Source: Luteimonas galliterrae (GTDB lineage: Bacteria; Pseudomonadota; Gammaproteobacteria; Xanthomonadales; Xanthomonadaceae). Taken from it: a stretch of 64,000 nucleotides of DNA. This document shows positions 47,401-55,129 of this stretch, one piece after another. The translations under genes were made by a program, and so were the position numbers. Below the pieces are notes generated by a model that saw only the letters and a list, made by a program, of their open reading frames with translations, was not told where the DNA came from and made no database searches. The stretch's first letter is position 1, and the number at the start of each line of letters is the position of its first letter. The stretch lies in the NCBI RefSeq assembly GCF_023374055.1, contig NZ_JAMBEP010000001.1:558001-622000 (forward strand), written 5' to 3'.

Positions 47401-47566
47401 CGGCGGCCTGGCGTTCTCGACGCTGGTGAGCCTGCTGTTCCTGCCGACGATCTACGCCTTGCTGGACGACCTGAGCCACGGCACCGCGCGCTTGATCAAG
47501 CGTGCCCAGGACAGGAAGCCCGATGCGCCACCGGCGGCGGCGATCGCAGCCATTGCTGCAGAATAG
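44471..47566 (+). CDS. RND efflux permease 3
   Basis: The 1031-residue product is a paralogue of pump 2, with the same N-terminus and TM4 motif GMLVDNAVVVVES (Asp398, Asn399). RND pumps function as trimers and some, such as MdtBC, as mixed trimers of two paralogues; pumps 2 and 3 could pair in that way, which is inference. It follows pump 2 by 49 bp and ends the operon 12 bp before a family B palindrome. Confidence 0.93.
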   Translation: MSIAELSIKRPVTVIMLFVSMVVIGLIASFRLPLESLPEISFPAVFVQIPYTGSTPEEVERTVLRPAEDALATMPGIKRLESNANAEGAFVGVFYSDWDTNVAIAASQARERLDAIREELPDDLQRYFVGNWSSTDEPVLQVRLAGSMDLTRAYELIDREFKRRLERIPGVAKVDVSGAAANEIEVAIVPDRLTAHGISLNELTTRLQAVNFSISAGQIEDGGRRLRVQPVGELSDLLQLRDLVIDNKGLRLGDIAEVRLKPQRMDYGRRLDGRPAVGLDIFKERNANLVQVSRTVLAEVEKIQQEPSLRGLQVKVIQNQGEEVTSSLTQLAEAGAVGLVLSMAVLFFFLRHWPSTLMVTLAIPICFIMTLGFMYFFGITLNILSMMGLLLAIGMLVDNAVVVVESIYQERERMPDQPRLASIIGTRHVAIALSAGTLCHCIVFIPNLFGETNDISIFMTQIAITISVSLLASWLVAVSLIPMLAARMKTPPAVRNESGLIARLQKRYAGFLRWTLEHRGWSVVGIVLIVALSFVPVMNVKSDMFGGDDGNEVNIRYQWKGSYSKDQMLEEVQRVENYLDANRKRFNIVQLFSFYSERGGGRTQITFDKEKVKETKPLIDIISKELPKSARAELNFGDQGGGGGDGQAVQVQLVGDSTATLSELADDILPILSKHKELRDVRVDSGDRNSELNVRVDRERAASFGFSTQEVSRFVGLALRGAQLREFRRGDIEVPVWVRFAGADDFGLGDIASFTVRAPDGRTVPLLSMVDVQVLPAASRVERTNRQTTLTILANLTGKTTMPEAREVMEDTLKNVSFPAGYRYSFDGSGFERDDEAQKQMMFNLLIALVMIYIVMAAVFESLLFPAAIMSGVVFSIFGVFWLFWLTGTELSIMAFIGILVLMGVVVNNGIVMIEHINNLRRRGMSRTDALVSGGRERLRPILMTMGTAILAMIPIALQTETADNMPPYYPMARAIAGGLAFSTLVSLLFLPTIYALLDDLSHGTARLIKRAQDRKPDAPPAAAIAAIAAE

Positions 47567-47578
47567 GCTGGGCTCTTC

Positions 47579-47645
47579 GTAGGCGCGAATTCATTCGCAC
47601 GCTCTTTCTCGAAAGCCAAAAGCGTGCGAATGAATTCGCACCTAC
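47579..47645. repeat. REP-like palindrome, family B, copy 2
   Basis: Arms of 25 bp at 47579-47603 and 47621-47645 (core GCGAATTCATTCGCACGCT) match with one mismatch. It occupies nearly all of the gap between the convergent pump 3 and TraB-family genes and may end transcription from both sides. Confidence 0.85.
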
Positions 47646-47650
47646 TAAAG

Positions 47651-48871
47651 CTAGCCGAAGAGCTTGCCGAGCATTCTGGCGCCGCCGGTCCACACGCCGA
47701 TGGCGGTGCCTAGGCTGGTCAGGAAGAAGTTCAGCAGCACGCGTGCGACGCGGTTGCGCCACCAGCCTTTCAAGGTCTGCACGTCGTCGCGCAAGGCCAT
47801 GAAATCGGCATAGGTCGGTTTGCGCACCCAGGCTTCGATCAAGGCGCTGATGGTGCCCGAGGCGAGCGCGGGATGCAGCGGCGTCACCGGCGAAGCGACG
47901 AAGGCGCCGAGGATGCTGAGCGGATGCCCTCCGGCGATGGCGCAGCCCAGCGCGCCCAGGCCGCCGGTCCACAGCACCCAGTACAGCACCAGGTCGGTGC
48001 CGACATCGACGCCGCCGCGCCAGAAGCCCCAGGCGAAGCCGCCCAGCACGAACACCGCCAGCGCGATCGTGAACCACGGCACCGAGGATTTTTCGGGCAG
48101 CGCTTCGAGCGAGGCGACGATGCCGGCCGGCGCTGCCGTTTCGTCGCGAAGATGTCGGGTCAGGCCTTGCAGATGGCCCGCGCCGACCACCGCCAGCACC
48201 TCGCGCGCGCCGGCCGGCGTTTCGCGCAGCTTCGCCGCCATGTAACGGTCGCGCTCGCTGATGATGGCTTCGTAGAGCTCGGGGGTTTCGTCGGCGAACT
48301 CGCTGAAGCTGGCTTCCATCAGGTCGCCTTGCTTGAGCTTCTCGATGTCTTCCTCGCCGACTTCCTCGTCGACGAACAGCCCGGCGAAGATGCCGGCGCC
48401 CACCTTGGCGCGTTTCCAGAAGCCGAGGCTGGCCAGCGCGCGCTTGAAGGTGAGGCCGACGTCGCGGTCGATCAGCGTCAGCGACAGGCCGCGCGCCTGC
48501 GCTTCCTGCGCGGCCGCCTTGAGCTCGGCGCCGGGTTCGATGCCCAACTGCTCGGCGAGCCGGCGCTGGTAAGCGGCCAGGCCCAGGTTGGCGGCGAACA
48601 GCGCGGCCTTGCCTTCGCGCAGCACCTTGACCAGATCCAGCCGGGCCAGCGCATCGGGGTCGGTCATCGCCTGCAGGCGTTGCTGGTCGAGTTCGACCGC
48701 CACCGTGTCGTAATTCCCGCTATCGATCGCCGCGCGCACCGCATCCACGCTGGCTTTCGAGACGTGGGCGGTGCCGAGCAGCGTGTAGCGCACGCCGTCG
48801 CGCTCGACGATGGCGTGCGGCTGGCCGGCGAAAGGGTCGGTGGAAGCGGGGGATTCGTGCTCGAGGGTCAT
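47651..48871 (-). CDS. TraB/PrgY family membrane protein
   Basis: The 406-residue product has the TraB domain (about 20-240): LLGTAHVSKASVDAV, VAVELDQQRLQAM, and VVGAGHLQGLTRHL with the putative metal-binding residues, followed by about four membrane spans (WFTIALAVFVLGGFAWGFW, VLYWVLWTGGLGALGCAI and others). PrgY in Enterococcus blocks peptide pheromone activity and related proteins are thought to be Tiki-type metalloproteases. The role in gammaproteobacteria is not known. The start is ATG 48871. Confidence 0.87.
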   Translation of the reverse strand: MTLEHESPASTDPFAGQPHAIVERDGVRYTLLGTAHVSKASVDAVRAAIDSGNYDTVAVELDQQRLQAMTDPDALARLDLVKVLREGKAALFAANLGLAAYQRRLAEQLGIEPGAELKAAAQEAQARGLSLTLIDRDVGLTFKRALASLGFWKRAKVGAGIFAGLFVDEEVGEEDIEKLKQGDLMEASFSEFADETPELYEAIISERDRYMAAKLRETPAGAREVLAVVGAGHLQGLTRHLRDETAAPAGIVASLEALPEKSSVPWFTIALAVFVLGGFAWGFWRGGVDVGTDLVLYWVLWTGGLGALGCAIAGGHPLSILGAFVASPVTPLHPALASGTISALIEAWVRKPTYADFMALRDDVQTLKGWWRNRVARVLLNFFLTSLGTAIGVWTGGARMLGKLFG

Positions 48872-48968
48872 CGCGGCGTTCGTGATCTGCGGGCCGCGGC
48901 GACAAAACCACGGCCGCGCAGCATAGACGCTCGCCGGCGCCGGCGGCAAAGGCCGCCGGTCATACGGT

Positions 48969-49895
48969 TCAGGCGAAGCCGAAGGGCAGGTTGGGCGAAG
49001 ACACCACGCGCTCGCCGACCGGTTCGCCGCGCAGGAAGCGCAGCGCCGCGGCGATCACGCCTTCGTCCTGCGCGATCCGGTTGTGCCCCAGTCCCTGCGT
49101 GCTGAGCAGGCGCGAATCCGGCCAGAAGCGGGCGTAGCGCTCGCCTTCGGCCCAGGGCACTTCCCGGTCTTCGACGTCGTGCACGATCAGCGCCGGATGG
49201 GCGATCCGCGGCGCGTTGAAATGGGCTTGGAACGCATCGAAGGAAAACCCGATATGCGCTTCGAACGCCGCGATCATGCGCTGGCAGAGCCGCTGCGGCA
49301 GGCCGACCAGGCCGGCGAAGCGCATCGCCGCATCGATGGGGTCGGCGGCGGGCGCGATCAGGACCGCGCGTTCGGCGGGAACGCCGCGCGCCAGCGCAGT
49401 GGCGACCGCCGCGCCGCCCAGCGAGTGCCCGATCAACGCCGCGGCCGGTCCGAAACGGTGCGCGACCGCCTCCAGCGTGTTCGCGAAGTCGAGCAGGTTG
49501 GAGCGGTTGCCGGAGCTGAGTCCATGCGCCGGCTGGTCGAACGCCACCACCGCGTAGTCGGCGCCCCGGAGGCGGCCGATCCAGGGGAGGAAGCGCGTGG
49601 CGTGGCTCGACCAGCCGTGCGCAAGGAGAACATAGGGCTGCGTTTTCGGATCGCCCCAGACATAAGTGTGGATAACGCGGCCGTCCAATTCGAAGCTGCC
49701 TTCCACCGCATCGCCGCGCGGCGTTTGCGCGGCGCGCGTGCGCGAGCTCGCAAAAGGCGTGCAGAACAGATCGCCGGCGCGCCGCACGGTAGCCGGGGCA
49801 TTCAACCAGCCGCCCAGCAGGAAACTGGCGCGCAAGCCCGCCATCTGCAGATAGGATCGAACGGTCGTGCTAATTCTGGACATCGAGACACGCAT
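48969..49895 (-). CDS. alpha/beta hydrolase, copy 1 of a flanking pair
   Basis: The 308-residue product is an alpha/beta hydrolase with LLAHGWSSHATRFLPW (oxyanion region), the nucleophile elbow IGHSLGGAA, an Asp region in LIVHDVEDREVPW and the catalytic His in TQGLGHNRI. There is no signal peptide, but the N-terminus has a hydrophobic stretch and a CTP motif (LFCTPFASSRTRAA) shared with the paralogue at 50611. GAGG lies seven bases before ATG 49895. It lies 20 bp after the TetR gene on the same strand, so the TetR protein may control it. The substrate is unknown. Confidence 0.88.
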   Translation of the reverse strand: MRVSMSRISTTVRSYLQMAGLRASFLLGGWLNAPATVRRAGDLFCTPFASSRTRAAQTPRGDAVEGSFELDGRVIHTYVWGDPKTQPYVLLAHGWSSHATRFLPWIGRLRGADYAVVAFDQPAHGLSSGNRSNLLDFANTLEAVAHRFGPAAALIGHSLGGAAVATALARGVPAERAVLIAPAADPIDAAMRFAGLVGLPQRLCQRMIAAFEAHIGFSFDAFQAHFNAPRIAHPALIVHDVEDREVPWAEGERYARFWPDSRLLSTQGLGHNRIAQDEGVIAAALRFLRGEPVGERVVSSPNLPFGFA

Positions 49896-49915
49896 GGCGG
49901 CACCTCATCTCAGGA

Positions 49916-50521
49916 TCAGGCGGTGGGGGAGTGGGCGGCGATCCAGCGCTCGAGCGCGGTGTCGCCGTGGCGGCGGGCGCGTTCGTAGCCGAACAGTCCC
50001 GCTTCGTGCAGCATGGCGAGCGGTATCGCGTACAGCTCGAATGCATATTGGTCGGTGTCGCCATCGCGCAGGTGGCCGGCGTCGATCGCCAGCTGCGCAG
50101 CGCGCTGCAGTTCGGTGCGCCAACGCTGTTCGTTCTGCCGCACGCGGTCGCGGATCGGGCCGGGGCGGTCGTCGTATTCGCTGACCGAACCCACCAGCAC
50201 GCAGCCGCCGGTGGCCATCCGTCCCCATTCGAACCAGTTGCGCATGATCGCGCGCAGGCGCGGCAGGCCGCGCGGTTGCGAAAGTGCGGCGATCAGTACC
50301 GCCTGTCCGAAGCGCATCGCGGCCGATTCAAGCACGGCCAACTGCAGGTCTTCGCGCGATCCGAAATGGGCGAAGACGCCGCTCTTGGACATCCCCACCG
50401 CTTGCGCCAGCGGGCCGATCGACAGGCCTTCCAGGCCCGTCTGCCGGGCCATGTCGTAGGCCTGGTCGATGATGGCTTCGCGGGTGGCGGCGCCTTTCTG
50501 GGTGGCGGTCAGGATGTTCAC
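49916..50521 (-). CDS. TetR/AcrR family transcriptional regulator
   Basis: With a GTG start at 50521 the product is 201 residues. The HTH lies at about 10-55 (ATREAIIDQAYDMARQTGLEGLSIGPLAQAVGMS... then KSGVFAHFGSREDLQLAVL), and the rest is the helical ligand-binding and dimer domain. GTG is chosen over ATGs at 50593 and 50614 because a -10-like TATTAT lies six bases before it, so the mRNA may be leaderless. An ACGATCGT palindrome just upstream may be its own operator. It is placed between two paralogous hydrolase genes, all read the same way. Confidence 0.88.
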   Translation of the reverse strand: MNILTATQKGAATREAIIDQAYDMARQTGLEGLSIGPLAQAVGMSKSGVFAHFGSREDLQLAVLESAAMRFGQAVLIAALSQPRGLPRLRAIMRNWFEWGRMATGGCVLVGSVSEYDDRPGPIRDRVRQNEQRWRTELQRAAQLAIDAGHLRDGDTDQYAFELYAIPLAMLHEAGLFGYERARRHGDTALERWIAAHSPTA

Positions 50522-50528
50522 CGGCTGG

Positions 50529-50544
50529 ATAATAGCACGATCGT
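50529..50544 (-). promoter_or_regulatory. TetR gene -10 element and candidate operator
   Basis: On the minus strand TATTAT (50529-50534) is six bases before the GTG at 50521. The perfect palindrome ACGATCGT (50537-50544) lies next to it in the spacer, with AACGAACG continuing upstream. A repressor bound there would block the promoter. No good -35 was found. Confidence 0.35.
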
Positions 50545-50610
50545 TCGTTTTTATTTGACCGTTCGTCGGCACGGCAGGCCATCCTGCGATCATCGAGTGC
50601 GCCGCATTGT

Positions 50611-51546
50611 TCATCCCTGTACCGGCGGGATCACGTCGCCGGGCCGCATGCCCGCCAGGAATGCCACTGCGGCGGCCATGACCCGTTCATCGGCCAGGAT
50701 CCGGGTATGGCCGAGGCCGCGGGTCCGTATCATCCGGGCGCGCGGCCAATGCCGGGCGTAGCGTTCGCCTTCCTCGCAGGGAATTTCGCGATCTTCCAGG
50801 TCGTGCAGGATCAGGCCATCGGCTTCGATGCGCGGCGCGATACGGTGGGCTTGCAGTTCGTGGATCGGTACCGGGCCGTCGACGAAGGCATCGATCATCC
50901 TTTCGCCGAAGTCTTCCGGCAGGCGCATCAGGCTGGTGAATCGCCGCGTGGCGGCGGCCAGATCCGCCGACGGCGACACCAGGATCGCGCGCGGCGTCGG
51001 CAGCCCCTGCGCCAATGCGACGGCCGAGGCCGCGCCGCCCAGCGAATGTCCGATCAATGCCGCAGCTGCGCCATGGCGGTCCGCGACTGCATGCAGAGTT
51101 TCGACGAAACCGGGCAGGTTCGTGCAACGTCCCTCGCTGAGCCCATGAGCGGGCTGGTCGAACGCCACCACCGCATAACCCGCTTGGCGCAGGCGCGGTA
51201 CCCATGGCCTGAACACGGACGCGCTGCTGGACCACCCATGCGACAGCAGCACATACGGTTCGCGTTCGGGATCGCCCCATCGATACGTCGCGATGCCCAG
51301 ACCGGCGATGCGCATCGTTTCGCGCGCCGCATCGCTCATGTCGGCCATCGCCGCGCGTTGCCGCGATTGCGGCAGCGGAGTGCAGAACAGCTCGCAAGCC
51401 CGCGCGAGGGTGCGACCGGGTTGCAGCTTGGCGCCTACGCGCAGGCGGAAGCGCAGTCCCGAAAGCGCTACCTGTCCGCCGATCCGGGTCATGCGCTTGG
51501 CCAATCCGGTGCGCGGCGATGCAGGGCGTGCGAGAGTCTTGGCCAT
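50611..51546 (-). CDS. alpha/beta hydrolase, copy 2 of a flanking pair
   Basis: The 311-residue product aligns along its whole length with the hydrolase at 48969: LLSHGWSSSASVFRPW, FDQPAHGLSEG, the nucleophile elbow IGHSLGGAAS, LILHDLEDREIPC and RGLGHTRIL. It also shares the N-terminal LFCTPLPQSRQRAA. The pair arose by duplication with the TetR gene now between the copies. It lies upstream of that gene with a gap of about 90 bp, so it is either in one operon with it or separately expressed. The substrate is unknown. Confidence 0.88.
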   Translation of the reverse strand: MAKTLARPASPRTGLAKRMTRIGGQVALSGLRFRLRVGAKLQPGRTLARACELFCTPLPQSRQRAAMADMSDAARETMRIAGLGIATYRWGDPEREPYVLLSHGWSSSASVFRPWVPRLRQAGYAVVAFDQPAHGLSEGRCTNLPGFVETLHAVADRHGAAAALIGHSLGGAASAVALAQGLPTPRAILVSPSADLAAATRRFTSLMRLPEDFGERMIDAFVDGPVPIHELQAHRIAPRIEADGLILHDLEDREIPCEEGERYARHWPRARMIRTRGLGHTRILADERVMAAAVAFLAGMRPGDVIPPVQG

Positions 51547-51619
51547 GGCGGAGTTTTATCCCGCGCGATGGCGCCGGCCCAGACCCGTGCGTCAGGTGCC
51601 GCTACCTACTGTCGGCAGG

Positions 51620-52507
51620 TCAATCGCGGTAGCGCTTCAGCAGGTCGCCGTAGGCATCGATGCGGCGGTCGCGCAGGAACGGCCAAATGCGGCGTACGTG
51701 CTCGCTGCGTTCCATGTCCACTTCGCACATCAGCACTTCGGGTTTGTCCTGGTCCGCTTCGGCCAGGAATTCGCCCTGCGGGCCTAGCACGTGGCTGGAG
51801 CCCCAGAAACGGATGCCCGATGTACCCAGCGGCGAAGGCTCGTGGCCGACCCGATTGCACGACAGCACCGGCAAACCGTTGGCTACGGCATGGCCGCGAT
51901 GGCTGAGGATCCAGGCGTTGCGCTGGCGATCCTTCTCGGCCTGTTCGTCGTCCGGGTCCCAACCGATCGCCGTCGGATACAGCAGCAGTTCTGCCCCGGC
52001 CAGCGCCATCAGCCGCGCGCCCTCCGGATACCACTGGTCCCAGCACACCATCACGCCAAGGCGGCCGACCGAAGTGTCGATCGGTTCGAAGCCGATGTCG
52101 CCGGGCGTGAAATAGAACTTCTCGTAGAAACCCGGATCGTCCGGGATGTGCATCTTGCGGTACTTGCCCGCGGTCGAGCCGTCCTTTTCGAAGACCACCG
52201 CGGTGTTGTGGTAGAGCCCGGTCGCGCGCTTCTCGAACAGCGAGCTGACCAGCACCACGCCGTGTTGCTTCGCCAGTTTCCCGAGACGTTCGGTGCTGGG
52301 GCCGGGAATGGTTTCGGCTAGGTCGAACTCGGCCACCGATTCGTGCTGGCAGAAATACGGGCCGTTGTGCAGTTCCTGCAGCAGCACCAGCTTGGCCCCC
52401 TGCTTGGCGGCTTCGGCCACACGCTGTTCGATCGTGGCCAGGTTCGCCGCGGCGTCGCCGTGGTTCTTTTCCTGAATCAGGGCGACGGGCAGGGTGGTCT
52501 TTTTCAT
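51620..52507 (-). CDS. aguB: N-carbamoylputrescine amidase
   Basis: AguB hydrolyses N-carbamoylputrescine to putrescine, CO2 and ammonia. The 295-residue product is a nitrilase-superfamily enzyme with the triad Glu45 (LLQELHNGPYF), Lys118 (GKYRKMHIPDD) and Cys155 (VMVCWDQWYPEGAR). The motifs FYEKFYFTPGD and PTAIGWDP are typical of AguB. The partner gene aguA lies just upstream on the same strand, separated by a family C palindrome; it supplies the substrate. Confidence 0.94.
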   Translation of the reverse strand: MKKTTLPVALIQEKNHGDAAANLATIEQRVAEAAKQGAKLVLLQELHNGPYFCQHESVAEFDLAETIPGPSTERLGKLAKQHGVVLVSSLFEKRATGLYHNTAVVFEKDGSTAGKYRKMHIPDDPGFYEKFYFTPGDIGFEPIDTSVGRLGVMVCWDQWYPEGARLMALAGAELLLYPTAIGWDPDDEQAEKDRQRNAWILSHRGHAVANGLPVLSCNRVGHEPSPLGTSGIRFWGSSHVLGPQGEFLAEADQDKPEVLMCEVDMERSEHVRRIWPFLRDRRIDAYGDLLKRYRD

Positions 52508-52573
52508 CGTGGCTCCGGAACCGGCGTCAGCGCGGCCATTGTAGAGCCGTCGTCCGGGGCCCGTATATGAAGC

Positions 52574-52640
52574 GTCATCCCGAAAGCAGTGAGGGATCTA
52601 CTAACGATGGGAGCAGATACCTCACTGCGTTCGGGATGAC
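52574..52640. repeat. REP-like palindrome, family C, copy 3
   Basis: Arms of 26 bp at 52574-52599 and 52615-52640 (GTCATCCCGAAAGCAGTGAGG and complement) match with two mismatches. It lies between aguA and aguB, which read the same way, so here it is inside a likely operon and not between convergent genes. Confidence 0.8.
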
Positions 52641-52655
52641 AGGTTGGAGATCGGC

Positions 52656-53690
52656 CTAAACCAAACCGTGAGGCAATTGCATGGTGATGCAATGCAGGCT
52701 GCCGTTCTGCCAGATCAGCGGACGGCATGGCACAGGCACGATTTCGCGGCCCGGGAAGGCCTTTTCAAGCACCGCGACCGCGGCCGCGTCGGCTTCGTCG
52801 CCATATGCCGGCATCAGCACCGCGCCGTTGACGATCAGGAAATTGGCGTAGCTCGCCGCCAGACGACGTCCACCGTCGACGATGGGCTTGGCCCACGGCA
52901 ACGGGAACAGGCGGTAGGGTCGCCCATCCCGCGTGCGCAGCGCGGCGATCTCGTCGGCCATCGCCTTCAATTCGGCGTAATGCGAATCGGCCGGATCGTC
53001 GCAGGCTTGAAAAACGATCGCATCGGGCGCGGCAAAACGGGCGAGGGTGTCGATGTGCGCGTCGGTGTCGTCGCCTTCCAGATAGCCGTGGTCGAGCCAC
53101 AGCACGCGCTGTTGCGCCAGCCAATCGGACAGCTTTGCGGTGAGCTCTTCGCGGGACTTGTCGGGATGCCGCTCGTGCAGGCATTGCCAAGTGGTCAGCA
53201 GGGTGCCATCGCCGTCGGCGTCGATGGCGCCGCCTTCCAGCGCGAAGTCGATCGGCTGCGTCTGCGCGTCGCGGAACACCCGCTTTGTATTCAGCGCTTC
53301 GATCAACTGGTCGTCCAGGCTCGCCTCGAACTTGCCGCCCCAGCCGGTGAAGCGGAAATCGAGCAGCCGGAAGCCCTGTTGCTTGAGCAAGGTGATCGGA
53401 CCCGAATCGCGCAGCCAGGTGTCGTCGTAAGGCACTTCGACGAAAGCGACGCGATCCATGTCGATGCGCGCGGACGACAGGCGCGCACGCGCATACGCCT
53501 GCACGTCGTCGTCGGCCACGCAGATGACGGCGCGCTCGAAGCGCACGATCGCCGCGACCAGTGCGATGTAGGTCTCTTCGACTTCGCCGAGCCGCTCGGC
53601 CCAGTCGGTGCCTTCGTGCGGCCAAGCGATCAGGACCGCGGATTGGGGCTCCCACTCCGCGGGGAAACGCAAACGATCAGTCATTCCCAT
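52656..53690 (-). CDS. aguA: agmatine deiminase
   Basis: AguA converts agmatine to N-carbamoylputrescine and ammonia. The 344-residue product has the deiminase fold motifs: AWPHEGTDWAERL, DDTWLRDSGPI, LEGGAIDADGDGTLLTT, and the catalytic cysteine near the C-terminus in NGSLHCITMQLP (Cys334). The start is ATG 53690; a second ATG two codons on is equally possible. With aguB downstream it gives a two-step route from arginine-derived agmatine to putrescine. Confidence 0.95.
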   Translation of the reverse strand: MGMTDRLRFPAEWEPQSAVLIAWPHEGTDWAERLGEVEETYIALVAAIVRFERAVICVADDDVQAYARARLSSARIDMDRVAFVEVPYDDTWLRDSGPITLLKQQGFRLLDFRFTGWGGKFEASLDDQLIEALNTKRVFRDAQTQPIDFALEGGAIDADGDGTLLTTWQCLHERHPDKSREELTAKLSDWLAQQRVLWLDHGYLEGDDTDAHIDTLARFAAPDAIVFQACDDPADSHYAELKAMADEIAALRTRDGRPYRLFPLPWAKPIVDGGRRLAASYANFLIVNGAVLMPAYGDEADAAAVAVLEKAFPGREIVPVPCRPLIWQNGSLHCITMQLPHGLV

Positions 53691-53745
53691 ACTCAGTCGT
53701 GCCTGCGCGCAACATGGCAGGCGCTTGCGAAACTTGGATGCCGCT

Positions 53746-54075
53746 TCAGCGAATGGGCGGCTTCGGCCCGATCTCGTTGGGCGCGGCCTGCATCGCCACC
53801 GCGTCGATCACCTTGTTCTTTTCGAAGTAGACGACGAAGCCTGGATAGGTCCAGCGGTTGATCGTCGGCCATTGCCGCTTCTGGCCGCCGCGCGGATCGA
53901 GCTTGCCGGCCGGCGCGCCGTAGCGGGCTTCGACCTGGGCCATGGTCATGCCGCGGGTCGGCATCGCCGCCATGTTTTCCTGGCGGGTACGGTCGATCAG
54001 CAGCTTATCGGCCGAGGCGCTGCCGGCGGTCGCCAGCAGCAGAGCGAAGGCCAGCGGACGTGCGATACGGTTCAT
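53746..54075 (-). CDS. small exported protein, BamE/SmpA-like
   Basis: The 109-residue product has a signal peptide (MNRIARPLAFALLLATAGSASA). The mature part begins DKLLIDRTRQ and has PTRGMTMAQVEARYGAP followed by two strands (INRWTYPGFVVYFEKNKVIDAVA). G-M-T-x-x-x-V with a later W-x-Y and V-Y-F is the pattern of the BamE/SmpA/OmlA fold. There is no lipobox, so it should be free in the periplasm. Its first 45 residues and its upstream DNA are closely similar to those of the next gene at 54274. Confidence 0.75.
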   Translation of the reverse strand: MNRIARPLAFALLLATAGSASADKLLIDRTRQENMAAMPTRGMTMAQVEARYGAPAGKLDPRGGQKRQWPTINRWTYPGFVVYFEKNKVIDAVAMQAAPNEIGPKPPIR

Positions 54076-54273
54076 AACCCAACTCCCTCGGCTTGGACGC
54101 CGGATTGTAGACGGAAGCCGCCCGGAGAAAACAAGGTATCGATGCCGGAAACGAGGAAGACCGCATTGCTGCGGCACCGGTCACGCTTCCGATGCGCGCG
54201 GTACGCCGAACCGGCGACTTAGGCCTGCCTCATGCGCTCAGCCCAGTGACGGCATCCATATCTTCCGTTCATT

Positions 54274-54969
54274 TTACTTGGCATCTTGAAAGCTCTCATC
54301 GATACCGGCATCGAGTATGTCGAGGAACTGCCATTTGCCGTTTACCCTTTTCATGAGAAAGAGCTCGTATCGCGCGTCGGTCCTGCTTCTGCGGGCGGTG
54401 CATTTCATGGCCGCATAGTCGCCGAAATAAACCGGCGAGCTGAAATAGTAGGCGGTGTACTCCTCCTTGCTGTGGTGCAAGGTGTACAGGTCATGGCGGT
54501 AATCTCTGGGGTCGTAACGATTTTTTGAGCTGATCTTCGCCGCTTTCTTTTCCGAAACGAATTCGATCGGCGTGTTGCAAGCAAAATCGCTCGTCCGCAC
54601 AGGCATGCTGTGAAATATCTGGCGGAATACCGCATCAATTTGCGATCGGTCGAAATGCCTTTCCAGCGCGGTATTCACCATATGGTGATTGCTGATCTTG
54701 CCGCCGGGATTGTAGTTGCGGACCGCATAGACTTTTGTGGGCGCATGGTAATAGCCGTCAATGATCAAGTTGATCAACTCGCATTCGCGCGAATCGGACT
54801 TTTCGCTCGGCGCACCGTAATGGGCATCGGCCTGCGTCATGGACATCCCCCGTGTCGGCATCGCGCCGGTGTCTTGTTGGCGGGTGCGGTCGATCGCCAG
54901 TGCATCGGCCGAGACGGCGCAGGCGAATGCTAGCAATGCAAGGGGCAGCGGACGTGCGATACGATTCAT
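54274..54969 (-). CDS. chimeric exported protein: BamE-like 5' end joined to an unrelated 3' part
   Basis: The 231-residue product starts MNRIARPLPLALLAFACAVSA. Residues 1 to about 55, through PTRGMSMTQADAHYGAP, match the neighbour at 53746. From about residue 60 it is unrelated: about 170 residues rich in Tyr, His, Lys and Asp (for example YRHDLYTLHHSKEEYTAYYF) that I do not recognise. That part has visibly lower GC content than its surroundings, which suggests transfer. At least 120 bp upstream are also shared with the neighbour's upstream region, so promoter, leader and signal peptide seem to have been copied onto a different coding sequence. Confidence 0.7.
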   Translation of the reverse strand: MNRIARPLPLALLAFACAVSADALAIDRTRQQDTGAMPTRGMSMTQADAHYGAPSEKSDSRECELINLIIDGYYHAPTKVYAVRNYNPGGKISNHHMVNTALERHFDRSQIDAVFRQIFHSMPVRTSDFACNTPIEFVSEKKAAKISSKNRYDPRDYRHDLYTLHHSKEEYTAYYFSSPVYFGDYAAMKCTARRSRTDARYELFLMKRVNGKWQFLDILDAGIDESFQDAK

Positions 54970-55072
54970 ACCCAACCAACTCCCTCGGAGCGGACGGCCG
55001 GCTTTTGAACGGGCAGGGCGCAGGGGGAACCTGACTCCGTGAAACATGGCCAGTGTGCCTCGGAAACGACGA

Positions 55073-55092
55073 AGGCCGCATTGCTGCGGCCT
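55073..55092 (-). terminator. hairpin after rpmJ
   Basis: A perfect 8-bp stem (AGGCCGCA/TGCGGCCT) with a 4-nt loop lies 38 bp past the rpmJ stop. On the minus strand it is followed by TCGTCGTTTCC, a weak U tract. A degenerate copy occurs at 54161-54174 in the duplicated block. Confidence 0.5.
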
Positions 55093-55129
55093 CGATCACG
55101 CTTAACCGGTACGCCCGAAGGCGCAGGTT

